A stretch of 64,000 nt of DNA from assembly GCF_050624435.1 (NCBI RefSeq), contig NC_134542.1, positions 111,149,677-111,213,676 of the forward strand. The letters run 5' to 3'. This DNA is from Tenrec ecaudatus. Taxonomy: Eukaryota > Chordata > Mammalia > Afrosoricida > Tenrecidae. This document shows, in pieces, positions 1 to 11,550 of the stretch (positions are counted from its first letter, which is position 1; the number at the start of each line of letters is the position of its first letter). The notes under the pieces were generated by a model. It worked only from the letters and a program-made list of their open reading frames with translations, did not search any database and was not told the origin of the DNA. The translations under genes were made by a program, and so were the position numbers.

Positions 1-210
1 GGTTGAACTCCATCCATTGTCTGGAGTGTCTAATTGACATAATATCTAACTACCACACTGCCTGAGCTGTTAGCCTTCCCTCCCCACTTTTTCTAATATA
101 GAAAATATTACAGAAACATTCTCCTTTCCTGACTTTCCCAGTCTGTCTCAGTGTGGCCAATACTGTGCATTCCAGCCACTGTAAGTTTCCCCATGATCTG
201 TAGAGAGGCC
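1..210. other. Unrecognised non-coding sequence
   Basis: No repeat family, splice-flanked exon or RNA gene is recognisable before the first AfroSINE. Confidence 0.5.
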
Positions 211-412
211 CAAACCACAAACTCACTGCCATCGAGTAGATTCCAACTCAGAGTGGCCCTATCGGGCATGCTAGAATGGGCCCTCTGGGTTTTCTGAGAT
301 TGTAACTCTTTACGGGAATAGAAAGCCCTCTTTCTCCCTTGGAGCAGCTGGTAATTTTGAACTGCTGACCTTGCAGGTAGCAGCCCAATAAACACTACAC
401 AACCAGGGCGCC
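211..412 (-). repeat. AfroSINE, near full length
   Basis: Read on the minus strand this is a tRNA-derived AfroSINE. The plus strand shows the reverse complement of the RTE-like tail (ACTGCCATCGAGTAGATTCC), the middle block (TGTAACTCTTTACGGG), then the tRNA-like promoter half (TTTTGAACTGCTGACC, the reverse complement of a B box) and the terminal ACCAGGGCGCC. AfroSINEs are specific to Afrotheria and are moved by LINE machinery. The copy is diverged but keeps all segments. Confidence 0.9.
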
Positions 413-3224
413 TAGTGAGATAAATTGACCTTAGATACCCTCTGAAAGAGATTGCTGTTATGGTCTGAGCTATGCAATGGCCTCTGTAAAGGAGAATGCC
501 ATGTTCACTGCAAGAGTGGGGTGTGGACTCCGGGGTGGTGTAACCCAAGTTTTTGACTTTATGTAGTTTGAAAAAGCAAAATCAAAACAACAGCAACAAC
601 GAAACACTTTAAGAATTGCCGGTAGCCTAAGGTGCTTTAGTTAGCGTAGTCTCTGGAATTTTTATAACTCACTATGTTACTCAAAAGCAGACAGTCTGGG
701 TGCAGTTTTCACTTAACAGGGCCAGATGCTGCTGACAGTCTTCTCCTGTTTGCCTGTGAGTGACTAAAAGCTAGGCACTGCTATTTGACAGTTACTGAAG
801 ACATCCTGAGACTGGCCTAAGCCTTAAAGAACATTATTATTGTGTGCTTGCTCATAGTTAACAGTTGTTTCCCATGGTTATTCCAAACCCCAAATTAATG
901 TAAAACATCTATAGCCATTCCCCAGAGTGTCACTTACAGAGCCAAAGATATAAATTCTCTGTATTTTGATTTCAAATGGTACACCACAAAGACCATCTGG
1001 TTTGCACTGCTGTGGTCTCTTTGCTGGTTTCTCTTCTCAATGAAAACATCTTCTTCCTCTGACTGGTAGTGAGTACATTCACTGGAACGCTCTAGAGTAA
1101 AAGACGTGCATTTCAGGTGACAATGAGGACATCAGTACATGTTGGAAGTCTGGGGCTTTCACTTTGAAATGGAATGCGGACGGAGACACTGGCACTTCAG
1201 GCTAGATGCTAACACTATCCCATTTGGTTAGGGATGCTGTAGTCTCCTTTAAGGTCTGCAAGGGAGCACTGGAATGTCTGTCCCTTGAACCAGTCTGATT
1301 ATTCTCTGGAGTGTCTTGTAACAAATCCTTGAAGAGTAATAGAAGGTGAGTATAATGGCAGGTATCTTGCAAAAAATTACAGAAATAAAAAGATTACCTG
1401 TCTTTAGAAGAAAATGTCTTTTATTTCCATGGGCATCATTCAACTAAAATCAATCCTCATTACCTTCCTGTGTAGAGAAACTGTATCTTGATTTAAAAAT
1501 GGTGTTTTCACCTTCTTTCTTGCACTTAAATCTTAACCAAGAAAATGGTAGCGTCTTCCTTTTCACGTTTAGATTTCCTGTTAAAAGATTCCCCCAAACA
1601 ACCCAAAAGACAAGGGAGGTCACACCCATTTGTTGGGATCCCAAGCCTCTTACATGCCTTTCAGACTTGATCACTTTCACTGGGCATCATTGCTTTCTGA
1701 ACATTCTTCTCCAACCAATGTCACGACAAGCAGGTTACAATCTCCTCCTACCCAGTTGCCTTCATTAAGTTACATTTATTAAAGCATTTATTTAAATTTG
1801 CATATGATAAACCAACCTGAAATATCCGTGGTAAGCGCTCTGCCTATAACCCGTAGGACCCTGTGTGATTGTGGGACTTTCCCCTGGCGTGGCCGAGACT
1901 GGGGTCTCTATGGAGATCCCTTGGTCCGGGGCATTCAAACTGCTGATGCTTCAGTTACTGCAAAGCACATCAATCATTACCCCTTTAGGGCCCAGCGCAA
2001 AGAAATGTATACAGGTAGATGGCAGATATGTTAAGAAACAATAGCTACTTTTTGTGATGCATTTGTGATTTTCTAAGTATATTGTCCGACTTATCCTAAT
2101 ATATATTGCATATATGCACATGTGTGCTAGCTAATTATACTCATACATGTTTAATATATAGGGACATATACAATGTGTCTATATACATACATTAGCATCC
2201 CGTTAATTCCAGTCCTACATGAGGTTTCAGAGGCTGCAAATCTTTAAGATAGCAGACACTTTCATCCTTGTCTTGCAGTAGGCTGGTGAGTTGAAATCAT
2301 CAGTCACATATATCTTTTCCAAGTCTCTCCATCTCTGCCTTTATTAACATAATTAGCCTCTGCTTTTAAGGAAAACACTAAAAAAGAGTCAGACCGCATC
2401 ATTAAGTTATTACTTTCAGGCAAGAGTGGACGGGACTTTAAATTGGCACTAAGAGAGACAGATGCTTGATCCCAGATGACTGAACCATGTCAGGCAGGCT
2501 CTAAAAGCAGAATTAATGTGTAAACATTAGAGAATCCTAACAGTGGCTTGGCTCTTCTGGCTACTCCAAAAGAGATGGCGGGCCTCGCAGGGGATGAGCA
2601 GCATCATGTGTGAAAGACCGAGGTCACACTGTTCTGAACGCACTGCCACCACATGGGGCTTGGCTCAATCATTCAAGCCCACAGTGACAGAGTGGGTCCC
2701 TGGGTAGACCTCTATGGAGAGGTCCTTAGAGACGCTCTCAGCTGGTTGGGAGACCTCTCCATCACACTGAGATGCTTGATAGTTGCCTTTAAGACCAAAG
2801 GGAGTGTCTTGTCCCTGACAGGTCCCCGAGTTGTCACCAGGACAGCTCTGACTTCTCTCTATGATAATGAGAAGTGTGGGTTTCCTCTGGCACAGATCAG
2901 ATGAATAACATCTTCCACACTCACTTGAAACATAGCCCTTGAATTCAGCCATTGTTGGGAAGGAAGCACGGAGGTTTGGGTATCTTTCTTAGCTCTCTGC
3001 TGGGAGAAGGAATTGGAGGTCAGCTGCTGGCCATCTTTCAGGGTTGGGCCTGTCCAGGGCAAAGACCCTCATACTGCCTTTGGGGGTTCCAGTGAATACC
3101 AATTCACTGCTCACCTCTTGGTGAGTCCAATGCTTCTTCACACAGCCTGGCCTACCCCTGCAGAACACATGGATCTGGTCCCTGTAGCATGGAGACTGCC
3201 AGATAATTCTCCATGTTCCCTGGG

Positions 3225-3227
<3 letters not shown>
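413..3227. other. Unrecognised non-coding sequence
   Basis: No gene can be supported. A low-quality SINE-like trace may lie near 1870-1990 (a CATTCAAACTGCTGATGC stretch resembling a B-box region). 2095-2205 is rich in TA/ATAT runs. ORFs here are short and overlap on both strands, as expected by chance. Confidence 0.5.
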
Positions 3228-3272
<45 letters not shown>

Positions 3273-3281
3273 CACACACAT
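3228..3281. repeat. (CA)n microsatellite
   Basis: About 26 CA dinucleotides, interrupted once by a CG step (CACACGCACAC near 3266). The reading frames crossing it give His-Thr or Val-Cys runs and are artefacts. The purity suggests it may be length-polymorphic. Confidence 0.97.
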
Positions 3282-3594
3282 AGTCAACCAAGCAGCTCCA
3301 GCTAAGGGTCCTGGCCCCCATGACTCCTATCCTGGGCAATCACTGCTCCTGGCCCCCATCTTTATAAGTGAGCCTGTAGGAATGGTACACTGTCCGATAG
3401 GATTTCTTAAGACCTTAACACTTTCCCAAAGCCATACTTTAGTCCTACACCATAGCAGGTGCAGTCCAGCTGTTGACCTTGGTTAGCACTCCAGTTGTGC
3501 AACTGCTCACAGTGCCATCACGTTACACAAACAGTAGTAAAACCTGCCAGTGTAGCGCTGGAAGAAAATCCCACCAGTTTGGAAGCCACTCAAA
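3282..3594. other. Unrecognised non-coding sequence
   Basis: Nothing recognisable between the microsatellite and the RTE1 fragment. Confidence 0.5.
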
Positions 3595-4262
3595 ACAGAG
3601 CTTTAGAAAAGTTGTCCCCGCCCCCAAAGGGAAGCCACTTTCAATGAGGTGAGTGGAGTAAAGCTTTTGGTACCTTCATTTGCTGATGAGGCATGACTCA
3701 AAATAGTAAAGTAAAAAATGCAAACACCGATTATTAATTCATGGGGGCTGTACAATGAAAAAATCTAGTTACATTGGAAGTCATAAAGAATGAATGAATA
3801 TATATAAAAAGAAATGCCCTAAGCATGTTTGAGCTCACATGAACCAGTTTGGACCAGTTTGAGCCAGATAATCTGCCAGGTATGACAAATTGAAAAAGAA
3901 TGTTTGCCCAGTAATTGTCATAAAGAACATTTCAAAGTGTATCATGAACTATAATGCTGTTTGTAATAAGATAATATCTATATGCCTACAGCAATACCGG
4001 TTTTTAGGCTTTTATTCATTTTATATTTCCACACAACCACTAAAGCCAACACTGAAGAAATTGAAGAATTCAACCAAATTATGCAGTCTGAAATTTATCA
4101 AAGAAGCAAGAAATATGCACTGATAATCACTGGAGACTGAAAAGCAAACCATCAATTAGTCATATGCAAGTTCGGGGTGAAGCTTAAAGCAAATTTAATA
4201 GACCCACAAGAGCCAATATGTGACCTTGAGTACATCCCATTTAAATTTAGAGACTTTGAAAT
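3595..4262 (+). mobile_element. RTE1 (BovB clade) LINE fragment, 5' and endonuclease region
   Basis: Shows the RTE1 5' part in order: CCTTCATTTGCTGATGAGGC, then an endonuclease-region block (GCAGTCTGAAATTTATC near 4081, TGCACTGATAATCACTGGAG near 4115) and CATCAATTAGTCATATGCAA with GTGACCTTGAGTACATCCC near 4219. The same blocks recur in the RTE1 copies at 58521-59815. The copy is heavily diverged, has lost internal pieces and stops where the MaLR-like LTR begins. RTE elements encode an APE-type endonuclease and a reverse transcriptase. Confidence 0.8.
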
Positions 4263-4276
4263 GATAAATTTGACAC

Positions 4277-4715
4277 CCTGGACACAGGCTGGGTTTTCCA
4301 GAGAAAACCAGTGACAATTGCATGCGTCTTCATATAGGAAGAGATTAAATTGAGAAATGGCTTGTACAGTTGTAGAAGTGAGTAAACGCAGGCGAGTTCA
4401 AGTGTGCAGGTCAGATGTAAAGGTGGAGACTTCTCCTTGAGTTTGCAGGGGCTGATGAACAGGGAGCAGGAAGATAAAGTAGGAAGACCCCGGCTGGTGG
4501 ATGCAGAGCTGCATGAATCCAAGGTTGATTGAAGGCCAAGAACACCTGGCCACCGGTGAGTCCCAGGGGGGCAGGTGACATATATAATGCGAGGTGACTA
4601 ACCAGATGCAGGCCCACATCCTATAGGAAAAGCTTCCACTCATTGTTGATTTACTCTTAGAGGAGGCCACCCTCTGAATGACACTTCCCCAAATTACATC
4701 AAGACTGTGGCCAGA
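4277..4715 (-). mobile_element. Solo LTR, MaLR-like family A
   Basis: The start GGCTGGGTTTTCCAGAGAAA is the reverse complement of the MLT1/MaLR-type 3' end (TCTCTGGAGAACCC), and the body (GGGGCTGATGAACAGGGAG) is shared with the copy at 48176-48690. The LTR at 33539-34062 ends in the same way. No internal ERV sequence is attached. It abuts an RTE1 piece, so it may have inserted into it. An old fossil; the ends are approximate. Confidence 0.7.
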
Positions 4716-4726
4716 CAAAAGGAAAA

Positions 4727-4812
4727 GCAAAACAAAACAAATGGACTACCAGTGAGTCAATTCTGACTCACAGCGACCCTCAGGACAAGCTTGAACTGCC
4801 CAGGGGGATTTT
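4727..4812 (-). repeat. AfroSINE fragment (tail half)
   Basis: AGTGAGTCAATTCTGACTCA followed by CAGCGACCCTCAGGAC matches the RTE-like tail half of AfroSINE. The tRNA-like half is absent. Confidence 0.75.
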
Positions 4813-5821
4813 CAAGCCACCTTTTTCTTTACCTTTTGAGGTTTTACCCTTGCCCTTATCTTTAATTTTTATTTTTCTAGTTTTAATAATGACACACCTT
4901 ATTTCAATGTTCAAAATTCACTCCTTTATTTCCCCCAAATTGTTTTCTTCACAAGTTCTTGTTTTCCCCTAGAAGAGAAGCATTTCCTCACAAAAAACAT
5001 GTAGCGTGTGTACAAAAGCAAATGCATTTCTCTCACCCTAAATATATATCATATATATATTGACTTTTTGGCATGGTTTGCCTTAGTTTTTGTTTCTGAA
5101 CATCAGAAGAATTCTCAGAGAAGAAGCACTTTTGCAAATGGAAGTAACTTTTCTGAGGGAAAGGGAAGTTTGGGATAATACAGTCTCAGAGAGTACACTG
5201 TATCCCTGGAAAGCCGGGAGGGCCCCTGGTGGGGGCTTGGGAGAGTTCCTGAGAGAGCATCACCACGTCAGGGGAGTGCGACAAACCACATAGAGACAGT
5301 GTGCACAAGGGAGAGAGCGACCCCAGACCTGAGAGGGCACCTGACAAAGAGGCCTGCCCTCAGTCTGTGCCATGTATCCCCAATTAGTTTCACAGGGGAT
5401 GGGGTGGTGGGGGTGGGGGGTGGTTGAGGGTATTGGCTGATTTAGTGGCTGAGATTGAGCCCATGTGTGACAACATATTGCTGGTATCGTGTGTGTGCGC
5501 GCGCGCATGCACTCAGGCTGATCTTTGTGTCTAGGACTAGATGACCTGGATCTGAGCAGGGACAGCTTATATTGTCCTCAGAGGTGTCTAATGTGTACCT
5601 GGTTTCTTGTGTCTAATGTGTACCCCTTTATTGTGGAGTGGCCAGCTAAGTGTTGCTTAGCATAAGGCACTCTGTGGACACAATTCCCTTTATCCCCAAT
5701 CTTCCTACCTATCATAGATATGTATTATTAAAGTGTTCAAACTTTGTCATAATATGAAATATTAATATTTTGGAAGACATTATCATATTTAATTTTATGA
5801 AAACGTATTTCATTTATGTTT
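4813..5821. other. Unrecognised sequence with a G-rich tract
   Basis: No gene or known repeat. 5395-5432 is a G-run tract on the plus strand. The 16-mer GTGTCTAATGTGTACC occurs twice (about 5586 and 5610), and a short GT/GC alternating run lies at 5488-5507. Confidence 0.5.
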
Positions 5822-6490
5822 TGTGGGGGAAAGGAGGGCCCCCACAAATCATCACTAGTCCGGTAGGTGCAATTGTACGGCGATAATAAGTAAAGATGAT
5901 AGTGAAGTCATAGAGAGCATAAGAGATAGAAGAGAGATTGACGTAATGGACTCAGACACAATTCATGGTAGCATGCTCACCTCAGCCCTGCTTGGTGGTC
6001 CTCGTGAGGAGAGCCCGGGAGCGAGAGCAGGAGACCCTCACTTTATTGCTAACCAAGGGTTATAACTACGTAGGGAGTCATGATTACAGTTAACCACACG
6101 TCACAGGAAGGGGCAGTCCAATAGGCATACACATCATAGGAAGGGGATGCACGAAAGGCACAAGCATAATAGGAAGGGGATGAGCTAGGGGTGTGTCCAT
6201 AGGAAGGGGGAGGGGACTAGAGGCATACATGTGACAAGGTTGGCGGGCCCTAGGTTCATGATGGTGGCCTAACCTTGGTCACCCTTGGATGGGCTTGACC
6301 TCTCTGGGGTCTCTTATGAGGTAACAGTCAACTAGTGTCCTTATCAGAAGGGAGGGGGTGGGTCCTCCTTGTGGGATAAATGGTGGTGACTGTTTGCTCT
6401 GGATGGCTGATAAGCCTTGGGGAGAACAACCCCCTGCTCTACTTCTGCTGACCTCCAAGTGGATAGTCATTGGCCACGTGTAGCAAGCAG
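5822..6490 (-). mobile_element. Solo LTR, probably class II (ERVK-like)
   Basis: The plus strand begins TGTGGGGGAAAGG. Read on the minus strand there is a U3 with four spaced copies of a CCCCTTCCTAT motif (plus strand 6112-6215), a polyadenylation signal AGCAATAAAGTGAGGG, and an R/U5 rich in CTCTCC and CpG before the end. This U3-R-U5 order with AATAAAG is typical of class II LTRs. It keeps many CpG sites, unlike the older repeats around it, so it is probably among the younger insertions here. No internal region is attached. The outer (U3) end near 6490 is uncertain. Confidence 0.65.
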
Positions 6491-6648
6491 CTAAATTTGG
6501 GATATATCTGGGGGAGACAACTTGGGAGAAATCTTTCTGTTTCCCTTAAGAAAATCTTAGTCTTTAATAACTGTGAACAAGAGTGTGGGAAACTCATCCT
6601 TGAAAGAAAAATTTGCCATTGTCAAAATGAAAACAAAGTGAAAAAGAC

Positions 6649-7163
6649 TGTAATAGTTAAGTTTTATTGTGCTAACCTGGCAGATAAACACGTGTGGGGG
6701 TTAATTGAAGAGCGGAGAGATAAATGGCTTGGTGAGCCTTGACTTTCTGATTCTCAGTTTTCTTGTTCTCTGATGGTCAGACCAGGGTGCAGCTGCCTTA
6801 GCCAGTTCCCTGCCTCAGCTGGCAAGGCTCACTTCCTGTGATACATCCCTGAGGAAAAACCACATGGACCTACCCCAATGCAACCCTGGGTTCTGGAGCA
6901 GCCGTGTGGAGACCCCTGCCAGGGCTGATATACTTACATGCTCACTGATTCAGCTTTCCTTCTTTAGTCGGCATCTTTGCGTCTGTTTTTTGAGATGGAG
7001 GAGGATTTTTTATATTGGTGGCTGACATATGGACTAATGTCAGAATTATGGACTTGGACTGAACTGGGTTGGGATGCTTTCTTAATGTACACTTACCTTT
7101 TATATAAAACTCTTTCTTATATACATATGAGTTTTGTTTCTCTAGTCTACCTAGACTAACTCA
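6649..7163 (+). mobile_element. Solo LTR, MaLR/ERVL-like family B
   Basis: Starts TGTAATAGTTAAGTTTTATT, resembling the TGTAATGGTTAATTTT start of MaLR LTRs, and ends TTTGTTTCTCTAGTC then CTAGACTAAC. The same family appears at 11551-12058, 14578-15088, 29443-29908 and 57446-57878. The 3' half shares GGACTTGGACTGAACTGGG with the copy at 29443. No internal region is seen, so it is a solo LTR fossil. Confidence 0.75.
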
Positions 7164-7582
7164 AAGACCATCAAGGAAACTACAATTAAGTTATTGTTAT
7201 AAACTGTGAATTTCCTCAATTATGAAAGAGTAGCATAACATAATTGAAAACCACCTGAATAACACAATCAAACATCAAGAAAAAAATGGTCTATATTTAT
7301 GCAGAAATCAACATACTCATTTATTCAGGTATCTGTCAAAAATATTTATATTTTCAAACTTATTCTGTAAGATGATGGACAGTGTGAAGCTTTTAATAGT
7401 TGATGGATCTTCTGTGTCTATCAGGTGGCTTCAGAGGTTCAAAGAACAACAACATAAAACAAAAACAGAACAAAATAGGGAGTCACTTGTAATGTACATC
7501 ATAAGTCAAACAAGGTTGACAGACATCATTCAAAATTGGTTCACAAAATTAAAAGATATGATAAGAGGTGGGAAAAAATGAG
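7164..7582. other. Unrecognised non-coding sequence
   Basis: A+T-rich sequence. A 69-codon ORF from 7372 has no recognisable domain and ends at the L1 3' end. Confidence 0.45.
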
Positions 7583-7735
7583 GACCTGATGCCAAGGGCT
7601 TAAGTGGAGAGCAAATGTTTTGGGAATGATGAGGGCAATGAATGTACGGATGTGCTTTGCACAATTGATGTATGTGGATTGTGCTGGGAGTTGTATGAGC
7701 CCCTAATAAAATGATTAAAATAAAAAAGAGGACAT
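7583..7735 (+). mobile_element. L1 3' end, tenrec-type
   Basis: Blocks ATGCCAAGGGCTTAAGTGGA, GAATGATGAGGGCAATGAAT and AGTTGTATGAGCCCCTAATA lead to AATAAAATGATTAAAA and an A-rich tail. The same 3' end recurs at 28945-29260 and 37240-37410 on the minus strand and at 59820-59965 on the plus strand. I associate this 3' UTR with tenrec L1 from memory. It is 5'-truncated, as is usual for L1. Confidence 0.7.
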
Positions 7736-9204
7736 GACCCTAAAGACATTTCAAAAGCCATTAAGACTGTTCTACTTTACAAAACAAAGTAACCCTGAAA
7801 CTAAAGGGAAATTAATTCTAGCAGGGCTGGCTTCTGAAAAGCTGGCTTACCAACCCGAAGACCTCATTTACAGATGGAAAGTTTGACACCATGGCAACTA
7901 GAAAGAATGAGAACCTCTGGTGCTTCAAGAGGGTCAAAGTTCATCCGTTCTCAGTGGAATGGAAATGGAATAAGAGAGCTTAAGTATTAGTAAAAACATA
8001 TGAAGAGATTTTGAAATAAATAAAGTACAATGTAAAGCATTCTTCTCTAAGGAGCATCTTTCAGCCAAACACAAGACAGTCCCCTAAGGGGAGCAATAAC
8101 ACCTGAGGGAGAGCACACTTTAGAACCATCAGTTACCTGAGATTCCAAAGGCAGCATTTGCCCAGGGCTACAGTTCAGAAGATACAGGGGAAGAAGAATG
8201 AATGAAGTCAGCAAACACTAGAAGGGCGTGAGTGCTGTTACATTGTGAGGATTGCATTCTGTGTCATAAAACAAAATGCGTGTGGGTTCTTGAACAGAAA
8301 AGCAATTTGCTCTGTACGCTCTCACCTAAACGTCAATCATTTTTTAACTGAGAATTTCTTTGGTTCTTTGTCAATGCTCCTTGTCATCATTGACTTGTCT
8401 ATCTAATTTTTTTACCCAAGTGCATTGGTCTGACCACCTCTGGATAAGGACATTACCCAAAACATTAAACAAATGACAGGAAGCTATTCCTACAAAGAGT
8501 GATTGCCAACACTGAAATGTGCAAGATAGCATCAGAAATTTTCAGGGAATATCATTATCCACAACTTCATTCCTTAAGGCATCAATCAAAATGTTTAAGG
8601 AAGAAACTGTGAGAAAAACTGTAAGAATTATGGTTTCTTATTTGGCAAAGGCAATAGTATTTTGAAGGAAACTGTTATCAAGCTAGATAGAAGCATGCAG
8701 ATTCATGACATGATAAATAACCTTCACAGGGATATTTCAGAAAATAGATCACCGGATCTTACATTGAAATCAATAAAGGAATCGACGTAGAACGAGAAGA
8801 CATAAGCTATAAGAAATTGCGAATGTAGAATGCAAAATCTGTAGATGAGGTGGATGAAGACAATGAGGTCTCCCATTAGAAAATCCTTCACCTTTAAGCC
8901 AAAGTCTGCTTTCCACTATCTAAAGGCTTTGAGGAAATTCAGAAAAGTTAAAAGTTGACCAAATGTTTTTTTGACCATTCTCTGGATTTAGTAATAACAT
9001 TTAATCAAAACAATACAAACTAAACATTGATGTTTTAATTGGAAAGGGAATTTTACCCTTATCTTTATTTGAGTATTGTAGGCACATATTGCATATAATT
9101 TGAATAAACACACACATCATAAACAATTATGTAGTTTCTTTTTCCAGTGCTATAAATGAAAAGGAAACACTTTCTGGGATTTTTATATGGCAAGATATTA
9201 CAAG
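7736..9204. other. Unrecognised sequence, possibly an ancient unnamed repeat or pseudogene
   Basis: About 1.5 kb with no family I can name. It has a less A+T-rich patch at 7830-7980, but every frame is broken and I recognise no protein. It could be an old processed pseudogene or simply unique DNA. Confidence 0.4.
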
Positions 9205-9365
9205 TGGGAAGTCAGCCAGGCAGAGGACAACCTCACTGAGAGGGGTTGACACAGTGGCTGCTGCAGTGGGCTCCAGCACCAATAGTGAGGGTAGGGCAGG
9301 ACCGGGTAGCATTTTGTTCTGTTGCACCTATGGCCACTCTCAGTCAGACACAACATGAAGGCACC
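9205..9365 (+). mobile_element. RTE1 3' end fragment
   Basis: Shows GACACAGTGGCTGCTGCAGT, GGGCAGGACCGGGTAGCATT and TTTTGTTCTGTTGCACC, then a degenerate copy of the terminal block that ends in GGCACCTAA. This is the conserved 3' end of afrotherian RTE1, related in sequence to the AfroSINE tail. Confidence 0.8.
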
Positions 9366-9514
9366 TAAGAAAAGTGGCAAAATTCTCAACAATGAGCCAG
9401 AGAACAATGGTCCTATGTGGAGAACTCAAAGAAAACAAGGTGATGCTGGGAAGCTTCTGACTTCCCAGTGTGCACTGTGCTGATATGGAGTTGATGTGTA
9501 CTCTGGGCAACCTC

Positions 9515-9665
9515 ATATGTGTTCAAGCAGGACTGTGTCATGTAGGGCTTTCACTGGCCAACTTTTGAAAAGCAGGTCCCCAGGCTTTCTCCCACGGCTC
9601 CACTGGGTGGACTTGAATCTCCTATCCTGTCAAAAGCCAAATGTGTTAGATATTTGTACCACTCG
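9515..9665 (-). repeat. Old AfroSINE-like SINE, diverged subtype
   Basis: TTTTGAAAAGCAGGTCCCCA, CAGGCTTTCTCCCACGG and GGGTGGACTTGAATCTCC follow the order of an AfroSINE variant with an extended middle part, read on the minus strand. It is diverged, and the head is degraded. Confidence 0.45.
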
Positions 9666-10783
9666 GTTCCTTTTAGTAGATACTGTTCCATTTAAAGATA
9701 TGTTGCAAAACCTACACTAAGCTTCAGCCATCACTAAGATCTTGTCCACAATATATCGCAAATATTTCTTAGCTTACTCTCTTCTCTACTAAAAACAATT
9801 GCACCATGGGAAGATCAGATCTATTTCAGGTGCATTCTTGGTAGTTTAAATTTCCGTGGGCATTACTAGATGCTGCCCCCAGGGCTGTGCATTCCTGGTC
9901 ATCTGCATGGCTACTCCCCACAGATGAAATGTCCGTCTCCTCTGCTCTCCAGATAGCCACTCAGAAATCCAAGTGTCCTCCATCCCTCAACGACAGAGAC
10001 TTGTATCATCTGCAGAGAGGCATGCTGTCTGATCACTTCATCTGGAAATGTAACGCTGGTCATAGTTTTCTTTCAACCAAAGGCTGCTTTTTCTGTCCTG
10101 CCTGGTAAGCTCCCCGCTTTCATGACTAGCGATCAGACTGTGATGTCATCCCCACTCTCCTCGTCTCAGCAGTCAGCAAACAACCTGATTGCTCTTAGAG
10201 ATATAAGCCGGCTTCCTTCATGTCTCCCTTTTGACCAAAAGTTCAATTACATTTGGTTATCTTTTCTTAAAAAAAAAAGAGAGAGAGAGAAGAGGCTGTC
10301 AGTGGGTTGTCTTAATTGAACGAGATATATTACTTAGATACAGTTTCTGCTTAACACAGTATCGATCGTTTGCATTTACTGATGTTTCTACAACCTCAAG
10401 TTACTTTTGTGGGCAGGTTTCTAGGCTTGTGCATCCACTGATATGTGGCTTCTTTTTAAGAAGTAGCTTTTAGGTCTGTGAGAAATTGGGTGTGGGCAAT
10501 CCATCTCTGTCATACCAAGAGCACTGTTCTATCACTCTGCAACTGCCATTCAGAATCTTGCAGGCGGCCCTAACAGCAAGACCCTATTGGAAGCCACGTA
10601 CTAGCAAAGTGGATGCATAAAATGAACCCTCACAGTTGGTTTACAGCCGAAATTTGTTCTCGCCCTACTCTGTCACTTACAGCTTCAGATGCGGTCAGCA
10701 GTCTTTGATTTGTGGCTGCCCACTCAAATTGCTGCTCACTCTTCACGCTCTCATCTGTGAGTCTCCTTCACATGTTAACAAAA
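9666..10783. other. Unrecognised non-coding sequence
   Basis: No gene supported. The region contains a short A(10) plus GA tract at 10268-10292. The ORFs at 9887-10108 and 10122-10319 have no known domain. Confidence 0.45.
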
Positions 10784-10862
10784 TAAAGCCAAAAGCCAAG
10801 AGCCATCAGATGGATTCTGACCCATAGGAAATGTGTGCCGGTGTAGGACTGTGCCCCATGCC
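10784..10862 (-). repeat. AfroSINE fragment
   Basis: AGAGCCATCAGATGGATTCT followed by GACCCATAGG and AGGACTGTGCCCCA matches the tail half of AfroSINE on the minus strand, diverged. Confidence 0.5.
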
Positions 10863-10969
10863 ATTTTTGATGGCTCATTGTTTGGGGGTGTGGGGTGGAG
10901 AGCGGGGATGAACACTGGTTAGTCCAGCACCATCTTCCCAATGATCCCTATGCTGGAGCCCTTGCTAAA

Positions 10970-11550
10970 GTCCAGTTAGTAATTAATCTCATAAAGGGCT
11001 TTCCTCTTTGTCTTTGCCTCTTTACCAAGCCTTGATGTCCTTCTCCAGCACCGGTACCCTTCTGACAACATGCCCAGTCTACGAGAGACTGTCTTCCCAT
11101 TTTCATGACTTAAGCAAATCGGGATGTGTTCCTTCCAAGCAGATGTGTGTATTCTCCTGCACCCCGGTATACTCACTATTCTTTGGTAGCAGCATAAGTC
11201 AAAACTATCCACTCTTTTTTGGTCTTCCATATCCATATTGCAGTTTTCAGACACATCTGAGATGATTGCAAATGCCATGGTTTGGGGCAGGCATGCCTTT
11301 GTCTTCAAAGTGATATTTTTACTTTTTGATCCTTTAAAGAGTTTTTCTGAAGTAAATTTGCCCCAATTCAATATCATTTGATCTCCTGACTACTGTTGCT
11401 GTGGGTGTTGATCATGGATCCAAGTAAAATGAAACTTTTTAACCGCTATAACTTTTCTAAGTTTAGCATGATGCTACATATTAACCCAGTTATGAGAATG
11501 AAAAAAATAGAGATTTAATCCATGCATAAAACTACAGTCTTTGATTTTTG
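10970..11550 (-). mobile_element. RTE1 copy C, 3' part
   Basis: On the minus strand this is the 3' part of RTE1 ORF2. The plus strand shows TTTACCAAGCCTTGATGTCC, TTCTGACAACATGCCCAG, CTTCAAAGTGATATTTTTAC and GATCCAAGTAAAATGAAAC, all reverse complements of RTE1 3' blocks. The element resumes after the LTR at 12059, which shows that the LTR landed in it. Confidence 0.85.

Noticed and set aside
3013-3486. A 157-codon plus-strand ORF with a His-Thr run, and its minus-strand partner with Val-Cys runs
   Set aside because: Both cross the CA microsatellite, have no domain, and occur in opposing frames of the same repeat.
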